From NCBI RefSeq assembly GCF_019748715.1, contig NZ_JACLBZ010000021.1:45194-109193 (forward strand): a stretch of DNA of 64,000 nucleotides, read 5' to 3'. Shown here in pieces: positions 34,397-43,403 of the stretch (positions within the stretch are counted from its first letter, which is position 1; each line of letters starts with the position of its first letter). The translations under genes and the position numbers were made by a program. Origin of the DNA: Sporosarcina aquimarina (GTDB lineage: Bacteria; Bacillota; Bacilli; Bacillales_A; Planococcaceae). The notes under the pieces were generated by a model that was not told where the DNA came from, ran no database searches, and saw only the letters and a program-made list of their open reading frames with translations.

Positions 34397-35801
34397 GATG
34401 CACCACAATCCTTTTCTTCGTATCCTTCGCAAACATCTTTCCCGGGTTCATAATATTAAGAGGATCCATTGCCTGTTTAATGCTTTTCATGACCGCCATA
34501 CCTTCAGCACCAATCTTCCACTCAAGATACGGGGATTTCATTTCGCCTACCCCGTGTTCACCCGTAATTGTGCCGCCCAGCTGAATTGCACGGTCAAAAA
34601 TTTCAGCAAACGCGGCTTCTACTCGGCTCATCTCTTCTTCATCTCGTTCATCCGTCAAAATGGTCGGATGCAAGTTGCCATCCCCTGCATGTCCGAACGT
34701 ACAAATTAGCAAGTCGTATTTGACTGCGACCTGTTGAATTGTCTTAACCATCTTGGCAATCTCGGAACGTGGTACCGTCGCATCTTCCAAAATCGTCGTC
34801 GGCCGCAATCGAGCAAGTGCAGATAATGCAACCCGACGTGCGATACTGAGTTGTGCCGCTTCTTCAGCTGATTTTGCCATTTGCACGGACGTAGCACCAT
34901 GCTCCAAACAGAGCTGATGGACAAGCGCCATATCCTTTTCGACTACCGCCGGATCACCATCTTGTTCAATGAGCAGCATCGCTTCACAATCCGCCGGTAG
35001 GCCGATATGCATGAAATCCTCTACTGCCTGAATGGTCCCTTTATCCATGAATTCAAGAGTCGCCGGCACAATCTTCGCCGCAATAATGGAAGACACGGTC
35101 TCGGCGGCTTGTTCCAATTCATTATAAAATGCCAGCAGCGTCTTCTTCGTTTCAGGTTCAGGAATCAAACCAAGCGTAATTTCCGCAATGACACCGAGCG
35201 TTCCTTCCGATCCGACAAATAAACTCGTCAAATCATAACCCGCTACGTCCTTCGCTAACTTACCGCCCGTCGTAATCACTTCACCAGTGGGCAAGACGAC
35301 TTTCAAGGCTTTGACGTAATCTCGTGTCACGCCATACTTTAGCCCTCGCAGCCCCCCTGAGTTCTCACTGACATTGCCTCCAATCGTGGAAATACTCATC
35401 GAACTCGGATCAGGCGGGTAAAACAGACCGCTCGACGCGACCTTTTCATTGATCGCCTGCGTAATGACACCGGGCTCCACTGTAATTGTAAGATTCTCTT
35501 GATCCAACTCTAAGATTCGGTTCATCCGGTTAAATAGAAGTACCACTCCGCCAGATGTCGGTGTCGTGCCTGCTGCCAAATTGGTTCCGGATCCTCGAGA
35601 GACAATCGGTATCTGATGCTTCGCACAAACTTTGACGATCTCTTTTATGTCTTCAATTGAAGAAGGCGACAATACGATATCCGGCATGGCCTGAAAGTTT
35701 GCAGTCGCATCATAAGAGTAAGCAAGCTTCTGCGCAACCGTCGTTTTGGCATGCGAGGTTCCTGTAATGGCGACCAATCGCTCCAGCACGTGAGTATCCA
35801 C
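34389..35801 (-). CDS. glcD: Glycolate/2-hydroxyacid oxidase FAD subunit
   Basis: FAD-linked oxidase of the VAO/PCMH fold, 470 aa. The FAD motif IVSRGSGTNLAAGTTPTSGG and PPDPSSMSISTIGGNVSENS lie in the N-terminal half. The C-terminal domain has FGHAGDGNLHPTIL, EIFDRAIQLGGTITGEHGVG, and KMFAKD. It oxidises a 2-hydroxyacid to the 2-keto acid. GTG start with AGGGAGGGGG. First gene of the block; operator-like repeats lie upstream and a CdaR-type regulator is encoded nearby, as for B. subtilis ysfB-ysfCD. Confidence 0.93.
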   Translation of the reverse strand: MDTHVLERLVAITGTSHAKTTVAQKLAYSYDATANFQAMPDIVLSPSSIEDIKEIVKVCAKHQIPIVSRGSGTNLAAGTTPTSGGVVLLFNRMNRILELDQENLTITVEPGVITQAINEKVASSGLFYPPDPSSMSISTIGGNVSENSGGLRGLKYGVTRDYVKALKVVLPTGEVITTGGKLAKDVAGYDLTSLFVGSEGTLGVIAEITLGLIPEPETKKTLLAFYNELEQAAETVSSIIAAKIVPATLEFMDKGTIQAVEDFMHIGLPADCEAMLLIEQDGDPAVVEKDMALVHQLCLEHGATSVQMAKSAEEAAQLSIARRVALSALARLRPTTILEDATVPRSEIAKMVKTIQQVAVKYDLLICTFGHAGDGNLHPTILTDERDEEEMSRVEAAFAEIFDRAIQLGGTITGEHGVGEMKSPYLEWKIGAEGMAVMKSIKQAMDPLNIMNPGKMFAKDTKKRIVVHHE

Positions 35802-35880
35802 CCAACCCCCTCCCTTTCAAAAAATCCAACTTATTAGTCTAATTCTAATAGTCTAACTATTTAATTCATATAGACAAAAG

Positions 35881-35927
35881 TACAATGTTGTATTTAATTT
35901 TCATTGGATTCTTGTGCAAAGGTACAA
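35881..35927 (-). promoter_or_regulatory. Two dyads upstream of glcD
   Basis: TACAATGTTGTA (35881-35892) is a perfect 12-base palindrome, and TTGTGCAAAGGTACAA (35912-35927) is an imperfect dyad with TTGT/ACAA ends. They lie 80-126 bases before the glcD start, a fitting place for CdaR-type activator sites. Confidence 0.45.
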
Positions 35928-35992
35928 ATATAAGCATGAAAACAACTAAATCATTCCACCTACGGACAGTAAACGCTTACATTTTCAAATGT

Positions 35993-36021
35993 AAAAAAGA
36001 GAAGCTATTAAGGGCTTCTCT
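35993..36021 (-). terminator. Terminator of the YibE/F pair
   Basis: Stem AGAGAAGC/GCTTCTCT followed on the minus strand by six T. Confidence 0.82.
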
Positions 36022-36035
36022 CGCTTTAACTCTTC

Positions 36036-36797
36036 CTACTTTTCTCTTGTCTTGACCAAAAAATACGCATTGATCCAGGAAGCAATCGGTATCACCAAGG
36101 CGACCCCCATTCCTGCACAAAGTATCAAGATCATCTCAGAACTAAATATTTTCGAATTGACGATTTCTCCAATGGAATAGTTCAGATCTTTAAACCAAAT
36201 AAGCAATGCCAAATATCCTCCGAAAAACGCAAAGAACAATGTATTTGTATCGGTTCCTAATATGTCCCTGCCAATACTGACTCCAGATTTGAACAGCTCT
36301 TTTTTGCTGAGGAGTGGATTGTGTTTAAATATTTCATGCATGGACGAAGCAATCGAAATGGCCACATCCATAATGGCACCGATTGTACTCATGATAATAA
36401 CGGAAGCTCCAATCTTCATAAAGTCCACACCAATATAAAGGGACAGACCGCTAATCGCCTCTTCCTCCTCTTCACCAAAACCTTGAATCATTAATTTCTG
36501 CGATACGATCACAATGAAAACCAATAAAATTACGATGGTGACCATAGTAGAAATAAACGCGATCGTCGTTTTACCGTTCACTTCATTAATAAAAAATAGA
36601 CTAACACAGCCAATCAATATGCTCGCAATGAATGTGATCAAAATCGGATTGACAGCCGGATCCATCATAAACATCACAGTTAGAAATATGACCCCAAAAT
36701 TCAAGAATAAAGAGAGAAAAGATCTAGCTCCTTGTTTTCCACCCACCCATGCCATCAATAGAAGTAAAATCGCTGCGAGCCATACCAATACGTTCAT
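36036..36797 (-). CDS. YibE/F-family membrane protein
   Basis: 253 aa, about seven membrane segments. The YibE/F signature GAIMDVAISIASSMHEIFKHNP and KSGVSIGRDILGTDTNTLFFAF lies in the second half. It is the shorter of two adjacent paralogues that overlap by 4 bases, an arrangement common in Firmicutes. Function is not established; an efflux or permease role is assumed for the family. Followed by a terminator. Confidence 0.87.
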   Translation of the reverse strand: MNVLVWLAAILLLLMAWVGGKQGARSFLSLFLNFGVIFLTVMFMMDPAVNPILITFIASILIGCVSLFFINEVNGKTTIAFISTMVTIVILLVFIVIVSQKLMIQGFGEEEEEAISGLSLYIGVDFMKIGASVIIMSTIGAIMDVAISIASSMHEIFKHNPLLSKKELFKSGVSIGRDILGTDTNTLFFAFFGGYLALLIWFKDLNYSIGEIVNSKIFSSEMILILCAGMGVALVIPIASWINAYFLVKTREK

Positions 36798-37918
36798 ACT
36801 CTCGCCTTCTTTCGCTTAACGAAAAATACTGTCGTATACAGACCAATCGGTATCGTAAGAACAATCCCTATTCCGCCAGCCAGTGCACGGGCCAATTCCA
36901 ATGAAAGATTCATCGAAAGAGCAAAACCCAATGGAGAGGCGTTTTTCAAATACAAAATCAGCATTGGAATCGAACCACTGATGTAAGCGAAAAATAAAAT
37001 ACTCGTGATCGTTCCCATAATATCTTTCCCTATATCCATTCCAGAAGTCTTCAGCGATTTGATCGATATATCGTGGTCCCTTTCATATAAGGCAAAGATC
37101 GAGGAAGACATCGTAATCGCAACATCCATAATGGCGCCTAACGAACCGATGAACAGTCCTGCCATGAACACTGTATGATACGGTCGCGTCAAAAACTGCA
37201 TTTCCTCATAGCGCAGACCGCTTCCCGACGTGAGCCAGATGACAAGAGAAGTAATAGACAGCGATGCCACTGTTGCGATGAGCGTCGCCACAATCGCTGC
37301 ATACGTTTTTTCATTGAAGCCACTAACGAGCAATAACGATATGGCGGTAAATAAAAGAATGCATAACCCACAAATCAGCAGCAGACTGACCCGTGAATAA
37401 TGTACATAAATATCTAAGGCGAAAGACAGCAGCAGGACATTGATCACAAAACTGACAATCGCAAGCAGCCCCTGCTTATGTCCAACGATCAATAACGTAA
37501 AGATAAAAATCCAAGCAACAACCAGCACATATTGATCACGTTTTACATCTGTGATACTGCCTGCTATTTTCTCTCCTGTCTCCGAATCAATGGAGACAAA
37601 CAGTTTATTTCCTATATGATATTGCTGATCATATGCTCCTGAAGTGGAATACTGATTCGTTAAATGAATTTGCTGACCCTTCTCTTCCCCATTTTTTAAT
37701 ATAGCTACGATATGCTGAGTAAACAGAGTATCTTCATTGCCATGCATATCCTTCGTTTTCGTTGTATCTTCCAATGTCGTTTGAACCACTTGAGCAATTG
37801 GACGATCATAAAATGAATAGTTGTGATTCACAAATAGAAGGGAAGAGGCCAAGCAAAATAATAGAAGGATATATAGGATCCAGCGTTTAGTCGTCCTGTT
37901 TCTAGTTTTATTTATCAT
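36794..37918 (-). CDS. YibE/F-family membrane protein with extracytoplasmic N-terminal domain
   Basis: 374 aa. One N-terminal membrane helix is followed by about 100 external residues containing an OB-like stretch (ILKNGEEKGQQIHLTNQYS), then seven or eight membrane segments with GAIMDVAITMSSSIFALYER and TSGMDIGKDIMGTITSILFF. ATG at 37918 with GGAGGG 6 bases upstream is preferred over the longer ORF. Pairs with the following gene. Function unknown. It separates glcDF from the CdaR gene and may have its own role. Confidence 0.86.
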   Translation of the reverse strand: MINKTRNRTTKRWILYILLLFCLASSLLFVNHNYSFYDRPIAQVVQTTLEDTTKTKDMHGNEDTLFTQHIVAILKNGEEKGQQIHLTNQYSTSGAYDQQYHIGNKLFVSIDSETGEKIAGSITDVKRDQYVLVVAWIFIFTLLIVGHKQGLLAIVSFVINVLLLSFALDIYVHYSRVSLLLICGLCILLFTAISLLLVSGFNEKTYAAIVATLIATVASLSITSLVIWLTSGSGLRYEEMQFLTRPYHTVFMAGLFIGSLGAIMDVAITMSSSIFALYERDHDISIKSLKTSGMDIGKDIMGTITSILFFAYISGSIPMLILYLKNASPLGFALSMNLSLELARALAGGIGIVLTIPIGLYTTVFFVKRKKARV

Positions 37919-38037
37919 CCACAATCCCTCCACTGCTTAAAGGATAGAGCACATAGTAAGCCTACCATGTATAGGACGTATAATTCACAAAAACGATCAT
38001 TGTTTCTTAAAAGACTATATGAGTAGGCTGCCAACGA

Positions 38038-38070
38038 TAAAAAGCCCCATTCCCATAAAGGAAATGAAGC
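38038..38070 (-). terminator. Terminator of the CdaR-type regulator gene
   Basis: Imperfect 11-bp stem (38044-38054 with 38060-38070) followed on the minus strand by a T run. Confidence 0.6.
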
Positions 38071-38081
38071 AAACTTTTCAC

Positions 38082-39197
38082 TCATTCATTATTTGACAAT
38101 TGCTCTTCCATCAAACACAATGCCAAGTACAGCAAAAACACATCATGTGTACTCCATACAGATAACCCCGTTAACTGCTCGATTTTTTGCAGACGATAAG
38201 ACAATGTGTTCTTATGGATATGCAAACGCTGTGCTGTATTTTGCATAGATTGATTCTCTGAAAACCAGATTTTCAAATTGTTCATCAGCTCTTCTTCTTT
38301 AATAAGTGGAGCTACCGTGCGGCCCAAAAAATCCGCACGCACGGCTTCTGGGATGCTTTGCAAAATAATTTCGAGACGCAGCTCATGTTCGAAGACAATC
38401 TCGCCCGATTTTTTTGAGGCATTGACTGCACGTTCTGCTTGTGCGAATGATTTGGCTAAGTCAAAATAATGTGTTGGCGCACCGATCCCTGCAACAACTT
38501 GTATTTTTTTGCGTCGTTTCATATGAAGCAATAAGAACTTCAATTCATGCTCAAGCGTCTCTTGATTCATTTCTGGAAGCAACAACAAGATTTTATTCTG
38601 TGCCCAGCGGATCATTTTCATGGAATCATGGATATTCTGAATGGACGCAAATGTTTCCATTTCCTCAACCGAAAACTGCTCTAGTAAATCGACCACTTCC
38701 AGAACCGCTACCTGCCGATAAAGCGTAACGTCAATTCCAAGCAGTGTACCTCTTTCCATAAACCGCTCATCTTTTCTCGTACCCGTCAGCCAATCAAATA
38801 CGAAAAACTCCATGTCCCGTACTTTTTCATCTTTCTGCTTTCGTTTCAATGAATCTTGGATAAATAGTTCTGCCACCCGTAAGATCAACTGTGCTTGCGG
38901 ACGGATCATCTTAGGTTCGCCTGTGATACCAAGCGCGGCAATCGGCTCACCTTCAATGAGGATTGGCAGCACAATACCTTTACGTACACCACGCAACCGT
39001 TCTACTTCCTCATCTGCCATATAGAGCATTTCCTTTTGGCGAATGCATAGTAATGCGCCTTCATGGAACTGATTGAGCCGTGTAACGTCCGTGCTGGCCT
39101 GAATGAAGCCTCTCCGATCCGTTAAAATCACTTCTTGCTGTATTAAATTCGAAAATTCCTTCACCATTTCCTGCCCTAGTGTATCAAACTGGAACAT
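38082..39197 (-). CDS. cdaR: CdaR/PucR-type regulator (YsfB-like)
   Basis: 371 aa. The N-terminal sugar-diacid-recognition domain (QQEVILTDRRGFIQASTDVT, then GKP-like PILIEGEPIAALGITG) is followed by a GGDEF-like middle region and the C-terminal PucR-type helix-turn-helix (NTAQRLHIHKNTLSYRLQKI). In B. subtilis the homologue YsfB activates glycolate/2-hydroxyacid oxidase genes. It most likely controls glcDF and possibly the downstream TRAP block. Ligand probably a hydroxyacid. Confidence 0.88.
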   Translation of the reverse strand: MFQFDTLGQEMVKEFSNLIQQEVILTDRRGFIQASTDVTRLNQFHEGALLCIRQKEMLYMADEEVERLRGVRKGIVLPILIEGEPIAALGITGEPKMIRPQAQLILRVAELFIQDSLKRKQKDEKVRDMEFFVFDWLTGTRKDERFMERGTLLGIDVTLYRQVAVLEVVDLLEQFSVEEMETFASIQNIHDSMKMIRWAQNKILLLLPEMNQETLEHELKFLLLHMKRRKKIQVVAGIGAPTHYFDLAKSFAQAERAVNASKKSGEIVFEHELRLEIILQSIPEAVRADFLGRTVAPLIKEEELMNNLKIWFSENQSMQNTAQRLHIHKNTLSYRLQKIEQLTGLSVWSTHDVFLLYLALCLMEEQLSNNE

Positions 39198-39274
39198 CTA
39201 CCTCACCTCGGATGAAAACTGCTAGTTATCTTAACTTTACGCCAGTTCAGTCTTCATCTCAATAGGCGGGACCA

Positions 39275-40690
39275 TTACTTTATATGAACTTCTTTGATTC
39301 CGCAGTTCCACGCTTTCATGAGCAACTGCAAAAGTTCTGCCGTTTCTATGAAAGCAGACTTCTCCAATGTGATTGAGCCGCCGACATCCGTGTGGTTCTG
39401 TTGCACCGCAAGCCGGTTAATCATCGACAATTGTTGGTGCTTTGTTAAGGAATATCCAGACAAACTTTCAGTATCTGACGCCTTCCGTAAGCAGCCGTTC
39501 CGGATTCCGTTCCCTGCAATTTCATTCCTTACTTTTTGCCACTCTTCTGTTGTATAACTACGCTGTTCAAAGTAGCTTCCACTCTGCCAATTTGAGCCTT
39601 CAAATTGAAGATACGGACCTTTTTCCTTCGCCAGTTGCAATGAAGTTTTTATCACATGTAGATTAATTTCTTCAGATAGTTCTTCAATGAATGACACTGC
39701 CTGTTCCGAATGTAAGCTAATTCGTTGATCTGCAAGCGCTTCTTCCCATCCGGCTGCTTCAATTTGCAGATCTCGTCTATTGTCTTCTCGTTCCCATACA
39801 TCCAAAATGCCATTAAGCAAACGGACATGAATTCCACAAACACGAGCCAAGACGTTTCTCCGTAGCACTTTCGACAGCTGGATATGCGAATGCAATCCTT
39901 TTGTTCCACGCTGAAAGTCATCGTCAAAATGGAAAACGATGCCGTCACTAGCTAACAGCTGCTTCATCAGTCCGATAGCGGAAAGCCTTTTGTGCGTGAT
40001 GGATGGGTTCGCAACGGCCCGACGGAACGACTCACTGCCGACGTCCTGCAGAGAACCATTCATCACGCGACGTACTTCCTCCATATCAAATACGAGCCAA
40101 GATCCACATGCCTTCACCTGTTCCATAAATGTAGTAGGTATACGGATGTGCTTTTCCTTCACTTGACTGGCCAAAAATGATGGAATCCGTGAATCCAAGA
40201 GGTTCATTGAATGAAGACGACGTACAGGTTGCCCTGGATAGAATGTCTTGCCGAAAAACGCCATGATATCATCCGGTAACGTCACATACCCCATACTCAA
40301 GACCCAATAGGCTTCTCGTACTTTTTGCAACCGTTGCACAGTTTCATCCCGCATGGCTGCCATCGCAATAAGCATCAGCCGTTCTTGCGGCAGTCCCAGT
40401 CTTCGATCATAATGATTGCAAGTGACAAATTCTTTCATATACTGAAGAAGCTGTTTAGCGGATAGCAATTGATCTCGCTCCGGCATAATTTGCAATCCTA
40501 GCCATTTGATTTCATTGGATGAATAGTGATTGATCCAGCTTCCATATAAACCGTCACTCACCAGCTTCCGCACTACTTGATGAAATCCTTGGTATGCTGG
40601 CTTTTTGTGCAATTGTTCCGCTTGTCTATACAAAACTTCGAGCAACGCACGTTCATGTGTACGTTCGTCTGATTGTTCGAGAACTCTCAT
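39275..40690 (-). CDS. Degenerate ribonucleotide-reductase large-subunit-like protein under a B12 riboswitch
   Basis: 471 aa, no recognised named family. The N-terminal half resembles the class I/II RNR alpha entry region (LQIMPERDQLL, then LPQERLMLIAMAAM, then a loop at RRLHSMNLLDSRIP where RNRs have the SSC cysteine). The C-terminal half resembles the RNR barrel end: LAKEKGPYLQFEGSNWQSG, WQKVRNEIAGNGIRN, and ITLEKSAFIETAELLQLLMK followed by AWNCGIK. The NxCxE radical-cysteine motif is not found, and the SSC position reads HSMN. Full RNRs are 700-800 aa, so about 250 residues are missing. It is probably not a working reductase. ATG at 40690 with AAAGGAGA; the longer ORF crosses the terminator and is not real. 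Confidence 0.7.
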   Translation of the reverse strand: MRVLEQSDERTHERALLEVLYRQAEQLHKKPAYQGFHQVVRKLVSDGLYGSWINHYSSNEIKWLGLQIMPERDQLLSAKQLLQYMKEFVTCNHYDRRLGLPQERLMLIAMAAMRDETVQRLQKVREAYWVLSMGYVTLPDDIMAFFGKTFYPGQPVRRLHSMNLLDSRIPSFLASQVKEKHIRIPTTFMEQVKACGSWLVFDMEEVRRVMNGSLQDVGSESFRRAVANPSITHKRLSAIGLMKQLLASDGIVFHFDDDFQRGTKGLHSHIQLSKVLRRNVLARVCGIHVRLLNGILDVWEREDNRRDLQIEAAGWEEALADQRISLHSEQAVSFIEELSEEINLHVIKTSLQLAKEKGPYLQFEGSNWQSGSYFEQRSYTTEEWQKVRNEIAGNGIRNGCLRKASDTESLSGYSLTKHQQLSMINRLAVQQNHTDVGGSITLEKSAFIETAELLQLLMKAWNCGIKEVHIK

Positions 40691-40714
40691 TTCGCCGTCT
40701 CCTTTCCTATACAA

Positions 40715-40754
40715 CAAAAAAACAATCATCCTGGCTCTTCGGCAGGATGATTGT
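40715..40754 (-). terminator. Riboswitch terminator before the RNR-like gene
   Basis: Stem ACAATCATCCTG with its near-complement CCAGGATGATTGT, followed by seven T and then the ribosome binding site of the RNR-like gene. This placement implies transcription-termination control by the aptamer upstream. Confidence 0.88.
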
Positions 40755-40865
40755 AATAGTTGTGATTGAGGAAACAAAAATAGGCAGCTCTAAAGAACTT
40801 CATGCAAATCGCATGAACCGCAGAGACCCTTTTGCCCCCACCTCTCAACCCCCGAAGAAAGTGTT

Positions 40866-41034
40866 GCTTTGACGATGTCTGGCAGGTCTCCTGGCTTCAC
40901 TTCATCCTTCCGCCAAGCCTTCCCATGTCTCCATAGTGGCTTTTCTCAGCGGTCGTCCGTGTGTACAGTTGCGGGGACAGCTCCGATTTTCGGATTCCCT
41001 TTTACACCTTGATAGGTACCAACGCATCGTGCAA
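40866..41034 (-). ncRNA. Adenosylcobalamin (B12) riboswitch aptamer
   Basis: The minus strand carries a consensus B12 box AGCCAGGAGACCTGCC (40881-40896). Upstream are AAAAGGGAATCCG, GGAGCTGTCCCCGCAACTGT and GCCACT, in the usual cobalamin order. P1 is closed by GATG near 41,029 with CATCGTC near 40,873. The 560-base gap between the RNR-like gene and dedA holds this aptamer, a hairpin at about 40,799-40,820, the terminator, and the dedA promoter. Confidence 0.95.
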
Positions 41035-41161
41035 ACTCATTTAGTATTTTATTTATTCTAGTTTACCATGAATAGTCGGAGAGGTGGTAGAAATAGTTGT
41101 TGCCTTACCTTTCGTTTAAGGGGTGTGATCATTTGGAGGCTGCATCACAATTGAGTTATTC

Positions 41162-41190
41162 ATGACAAGCATGCGAAAAAGAAGTATAAT
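41162..41190 (+). promoter_or_regulatory. Promoter of dedA
   Basis: ATGACA (41162-41167), a 17-base spacer and a perfect TATAAT (41185-41190). Confidence 0.65.
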
Positions 41191-41251
41191 ATCTATGGTT
41201 GACTCGTATGTTTAAGAGAAAAAAATAATCTACTCGAAAGTGAGAATAGGA

Positions 41252-41902
41252 ATGACATTCATCCAAAACATAATAAGCTTTATCTTACACATTGATGAAC
41301 ACTTGATTGAAATTATTCAAAACTTTGGAAATTGGTCCTATGTTATTCTATTTTTAATTGTGTTTGTTGAAACAGGTATTGTTATTTTTCCTTTTTTGCC
41401 GGGTGATTCACTTTTGTTTGCAGCTGGTGCTCTCGCTGCGATGGATGCATTTAATATTGTCCTATTAATCTTAGTATTCTTTGTAGCCGCAGTATTAGGG
41501 GATACAATAAATTATCATATCGGTAAAGCAGTAGGAACAGCAATCACTCAAAATAGACGGATGGGTAAATTTATTGACCAGAAAAAGATGAGAAAAGCTG
41601 AGGATTTCTTTAATAAGCATGGTGGTAAAACGATCGTCATTGCTCGTTTCATGCCATTTGTCCGTACGTTTATACCGTTTATTGCAGGCTCAAGTCGAAT
41701 GAACTATCGATATTTCTTCGCTTACAATGTAATTGGTGCTGTACTATGGGTGGGACTATTTACAACAGTTGGTTACCTGTTTGGAAATATCCCGTTTGTT
41801 AAAAATAATTTCTCAACCATTATTCTGTCAGTAATTTTTCTCTCCGTTCTGCCAGTCTTCTATTCTTTTGCAAAGAGTCGTTTCCAAATACAAAAGAATT
41901 GA
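41252..41902 (+). CDS. DedA-family membrane protein
   Basis: 216 aa, SNARE-associated/VTT-domain protein, a family linked to lipid flipping (undecaprenyl phosphate or phosphatidylethanolamine) and membrane homeostasis. Motifs: FLPGDSLLFAAGALAAMD, GDTINYHIGKAVG, and FMPFVRTFIPFIAGSSRMNY with NVIGAVLW. An in-frame GTG at 41240 is possible, but AAAGTGAG favours the ATG at 41252. Single gene with a terminator 130 bases downstream. Confidence 0.92.
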   Translation: MTFIQNIISFILHIDEHLIEIIQNFGNWSYVILFLIVFVETGIVIFPFLPGDSLLFAAGALAAMDAFNIVLLILVFFVAAVLGDTINYHIGKAVGTAITQNRRMGKFIDQKKMRKAEDFFNKHGGKTIVIARFMPFVRTFIPFIAGSSRMNYRYFFAYNVIGAVLWVGLFTTVGYLFGNIPFVKNNFSTIILSVIFLSVLPVFYSFAKSRFQIQKN

Positions 41903-42037
41903 GCAATCGTTGAAGCAAGTTCTGTGTAAATAGTGCACACCAACAATTGAACGATGGAGCAGTACAGATTGGTTCTAACAGAAAATGGTCGTTACTGATA
42001 ATCGTGAATTTCTCTACTTCTTTATAACCATCTATAC

Positions 42038-42089
42038 GACTCTTAACAACCGCTGCCTTAAGAAGGGTGGTTGTTGGAGTCTATTTTTT
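42038..42089 (+). terminator. Terminator downstream of dedA
   Basis: GACTC/GAGTC and AACAACC/GGTTGTT pairings with a six-T run. The gap 41,903-42,247 contains nothing else I can support. Confidence 0.8.
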
Positions 42090-42247
42090 CCAATCGTCTT
42101 TTGGTTACCTACGGTGCGAAATAGTTACCTTAAATACCGATTTATTTTTTCGCTGAATAACTCTAACGTATTAACATATTTTATTATACCGAACAATGAT
42201 GCAGCAAGAACTTTTAAATTTCTATTACATATCAACAATTATTATAT

Positions 42248-42403
42248 CTATACTTCGTTCTTCCCCTCTCTTTGGTAGAAGCAAATTTTACAACTTTCAC
42301 ATTCATTTCCACATTTGCTTTTTCCTTCTACTTGCTTCTCAGAATTTACTATTTTAGTATCTCTTACCCTCATTACCTGCTCTGCTTGTTTCGTACTTTC
42401 CAC
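42248..42403 (-). CDS. Small Cys-rich protein of 51 aa
   Basis: GTG at 42403 follows AAGGAG at 8 bases, the best signal in the gap. The product is very polar, with a C-terminal cluster CGNECESCKIC (four Cys in CxxxCxxCxxC spacing) that could bind zinc or an iron-sulfur cluster. No family recognised. The plus-strand ORF at 41,985-42,278 in this area lacks a ribosome binding site and overlaps a terminator, so it was not kept. Confidence 0.6.
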   Translation of the reverse strand: MESTKQAEQVMRVRDTKIVNSEKQVEGKSKCGNECESCKICFYQREGKNEV

Positions 42404-42589
42404 TTTCCTCACTCCTTATCCTAAATTTATAAATTAAATTTAACAGAATACCGAAGTGGTTTACCTTATGTTTTTTCATAATGTAGAATAGACAGAATAT
42501 TTAATGTCTTTTAAGAGCGCATGACATTACTGTATTCTCTCCATTTGGAAATACAAATAACTTTTACAATAGACTTAGCAATAGAATTA

Positions 42590-43336
42590 TCAAATTTCAA
42601 TATATCCTAATTCCTTTGAAATCAATTGCGCTGTGTTCATAACGCTTTGGATCATCTGTGTGCGCTGAGTTCCTTGCATATAAGAGGATAACCCTACTAA
42701 ATTCACGGCTGCTATTACTCCGCCAGAGTAAGAAAAAATAGGCGCAGCAATGCCGTACATGCCGTCAGAGTTTTCACTGTCACTAATTGAATATCCTTTT
42801 GTGCGAATATCTGCTAGCTCTTTCTTTAAATTGCTTATATCTGTAATTGTATTTGGGCCATCATGTGCCAAGCCCTGAGCCACTGTTTCTTTTAAATAAG
42901 CGGGATTATTTGCCAAGAGTACTTTCCCCGAACTCGTTGCATAAGATGGTTTTCTTGATCCTAAATACGTTTGGATAGAGGAAGCGTCATGGGAGGACAC
43001 ACGCAACACAAATACAACTGTCCCTTTATCAAACATCGCAATATGGGCAGTACCTTTATACTGGGATATGAGGTCTTTCACAAAAGGCATTGCCTTGTCG
43101 TAAACGTCTTGCTGGAACATTACATGATTATTCCATTCAAGCAACCTCCAGCCCAATCGATACTTTTTCTGATGGTCTTTCATTAAAACATTTTCTTTGC
43201 ACAGAGTACTGACAATATGATGCGTTGTACTGACAGGCATATCTAGTAGCTCAGCAATTTCTCCAACGCCAAGAGCTGGATCGTCATTTGAAAAACAGCT
43301 AATTACTTGGCAAGCTTTTCTTATGGATGCAATCAT
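42590..43336 (-). CDS. IclR-family transcriptional regulator
   Basis: 248 aa. N-terminal winged helix (IRKACQVISCFSNDDPALGV, then GEIAELLDMPVSTTHHIVST) and a C-terminal IclR ligand domain with YATSSGKVLLA, ISDSENSDGMYGIAAPIFSY and AAVNLVGLS. Such proteins regulate catabolic genes in response to small acids. No target gene is adjacent; a palindrome upstream suggests autoregulation. The lipid-like or acid ligand cannot be inferred. Confidence 0.92.
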   Translation of the reverse strand: MIASIRKACQVISCFSNDDPALGVGEIAELLDMPVSTTHHIVSTLCKENVLMKDHQKKYRLGWRLLEWNNHVMFQQDVYDKAMPFVKDLISQYKGTAHIAMFDKGTVVFVLRVSSHDASSIQTYLGSRKPSYATSSGKVLLANNPAYLKETVAQGLAHDGPNTITDISNLKKELADIRTKGYSISDSENSDGMYGIAAPIFSYSGGVIAAVNLVGLSSYMQGTQRTQMIQSVMNTAQLISKELGYIEI

Positions 43337-43403
43337 CTATATTCCTCCTCATCAACTATGTCGGAATTTTATTATTCATTGTATAGCAAATTTAAAGTTT
43401 TTC

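Noticed and set aside
40690..40777. N-terminal extension of the RNR-like protein
   Set aside because: It would translate through the riboswitch terminator stem; the ATG at 40690 has the ribosome binding site.
41985..42278. 97-aa plus-strand ORF
   Set aside because: It crosses the dedA terminator, lacks a ribosome binding site and overlaps a better small gene on the other strand.
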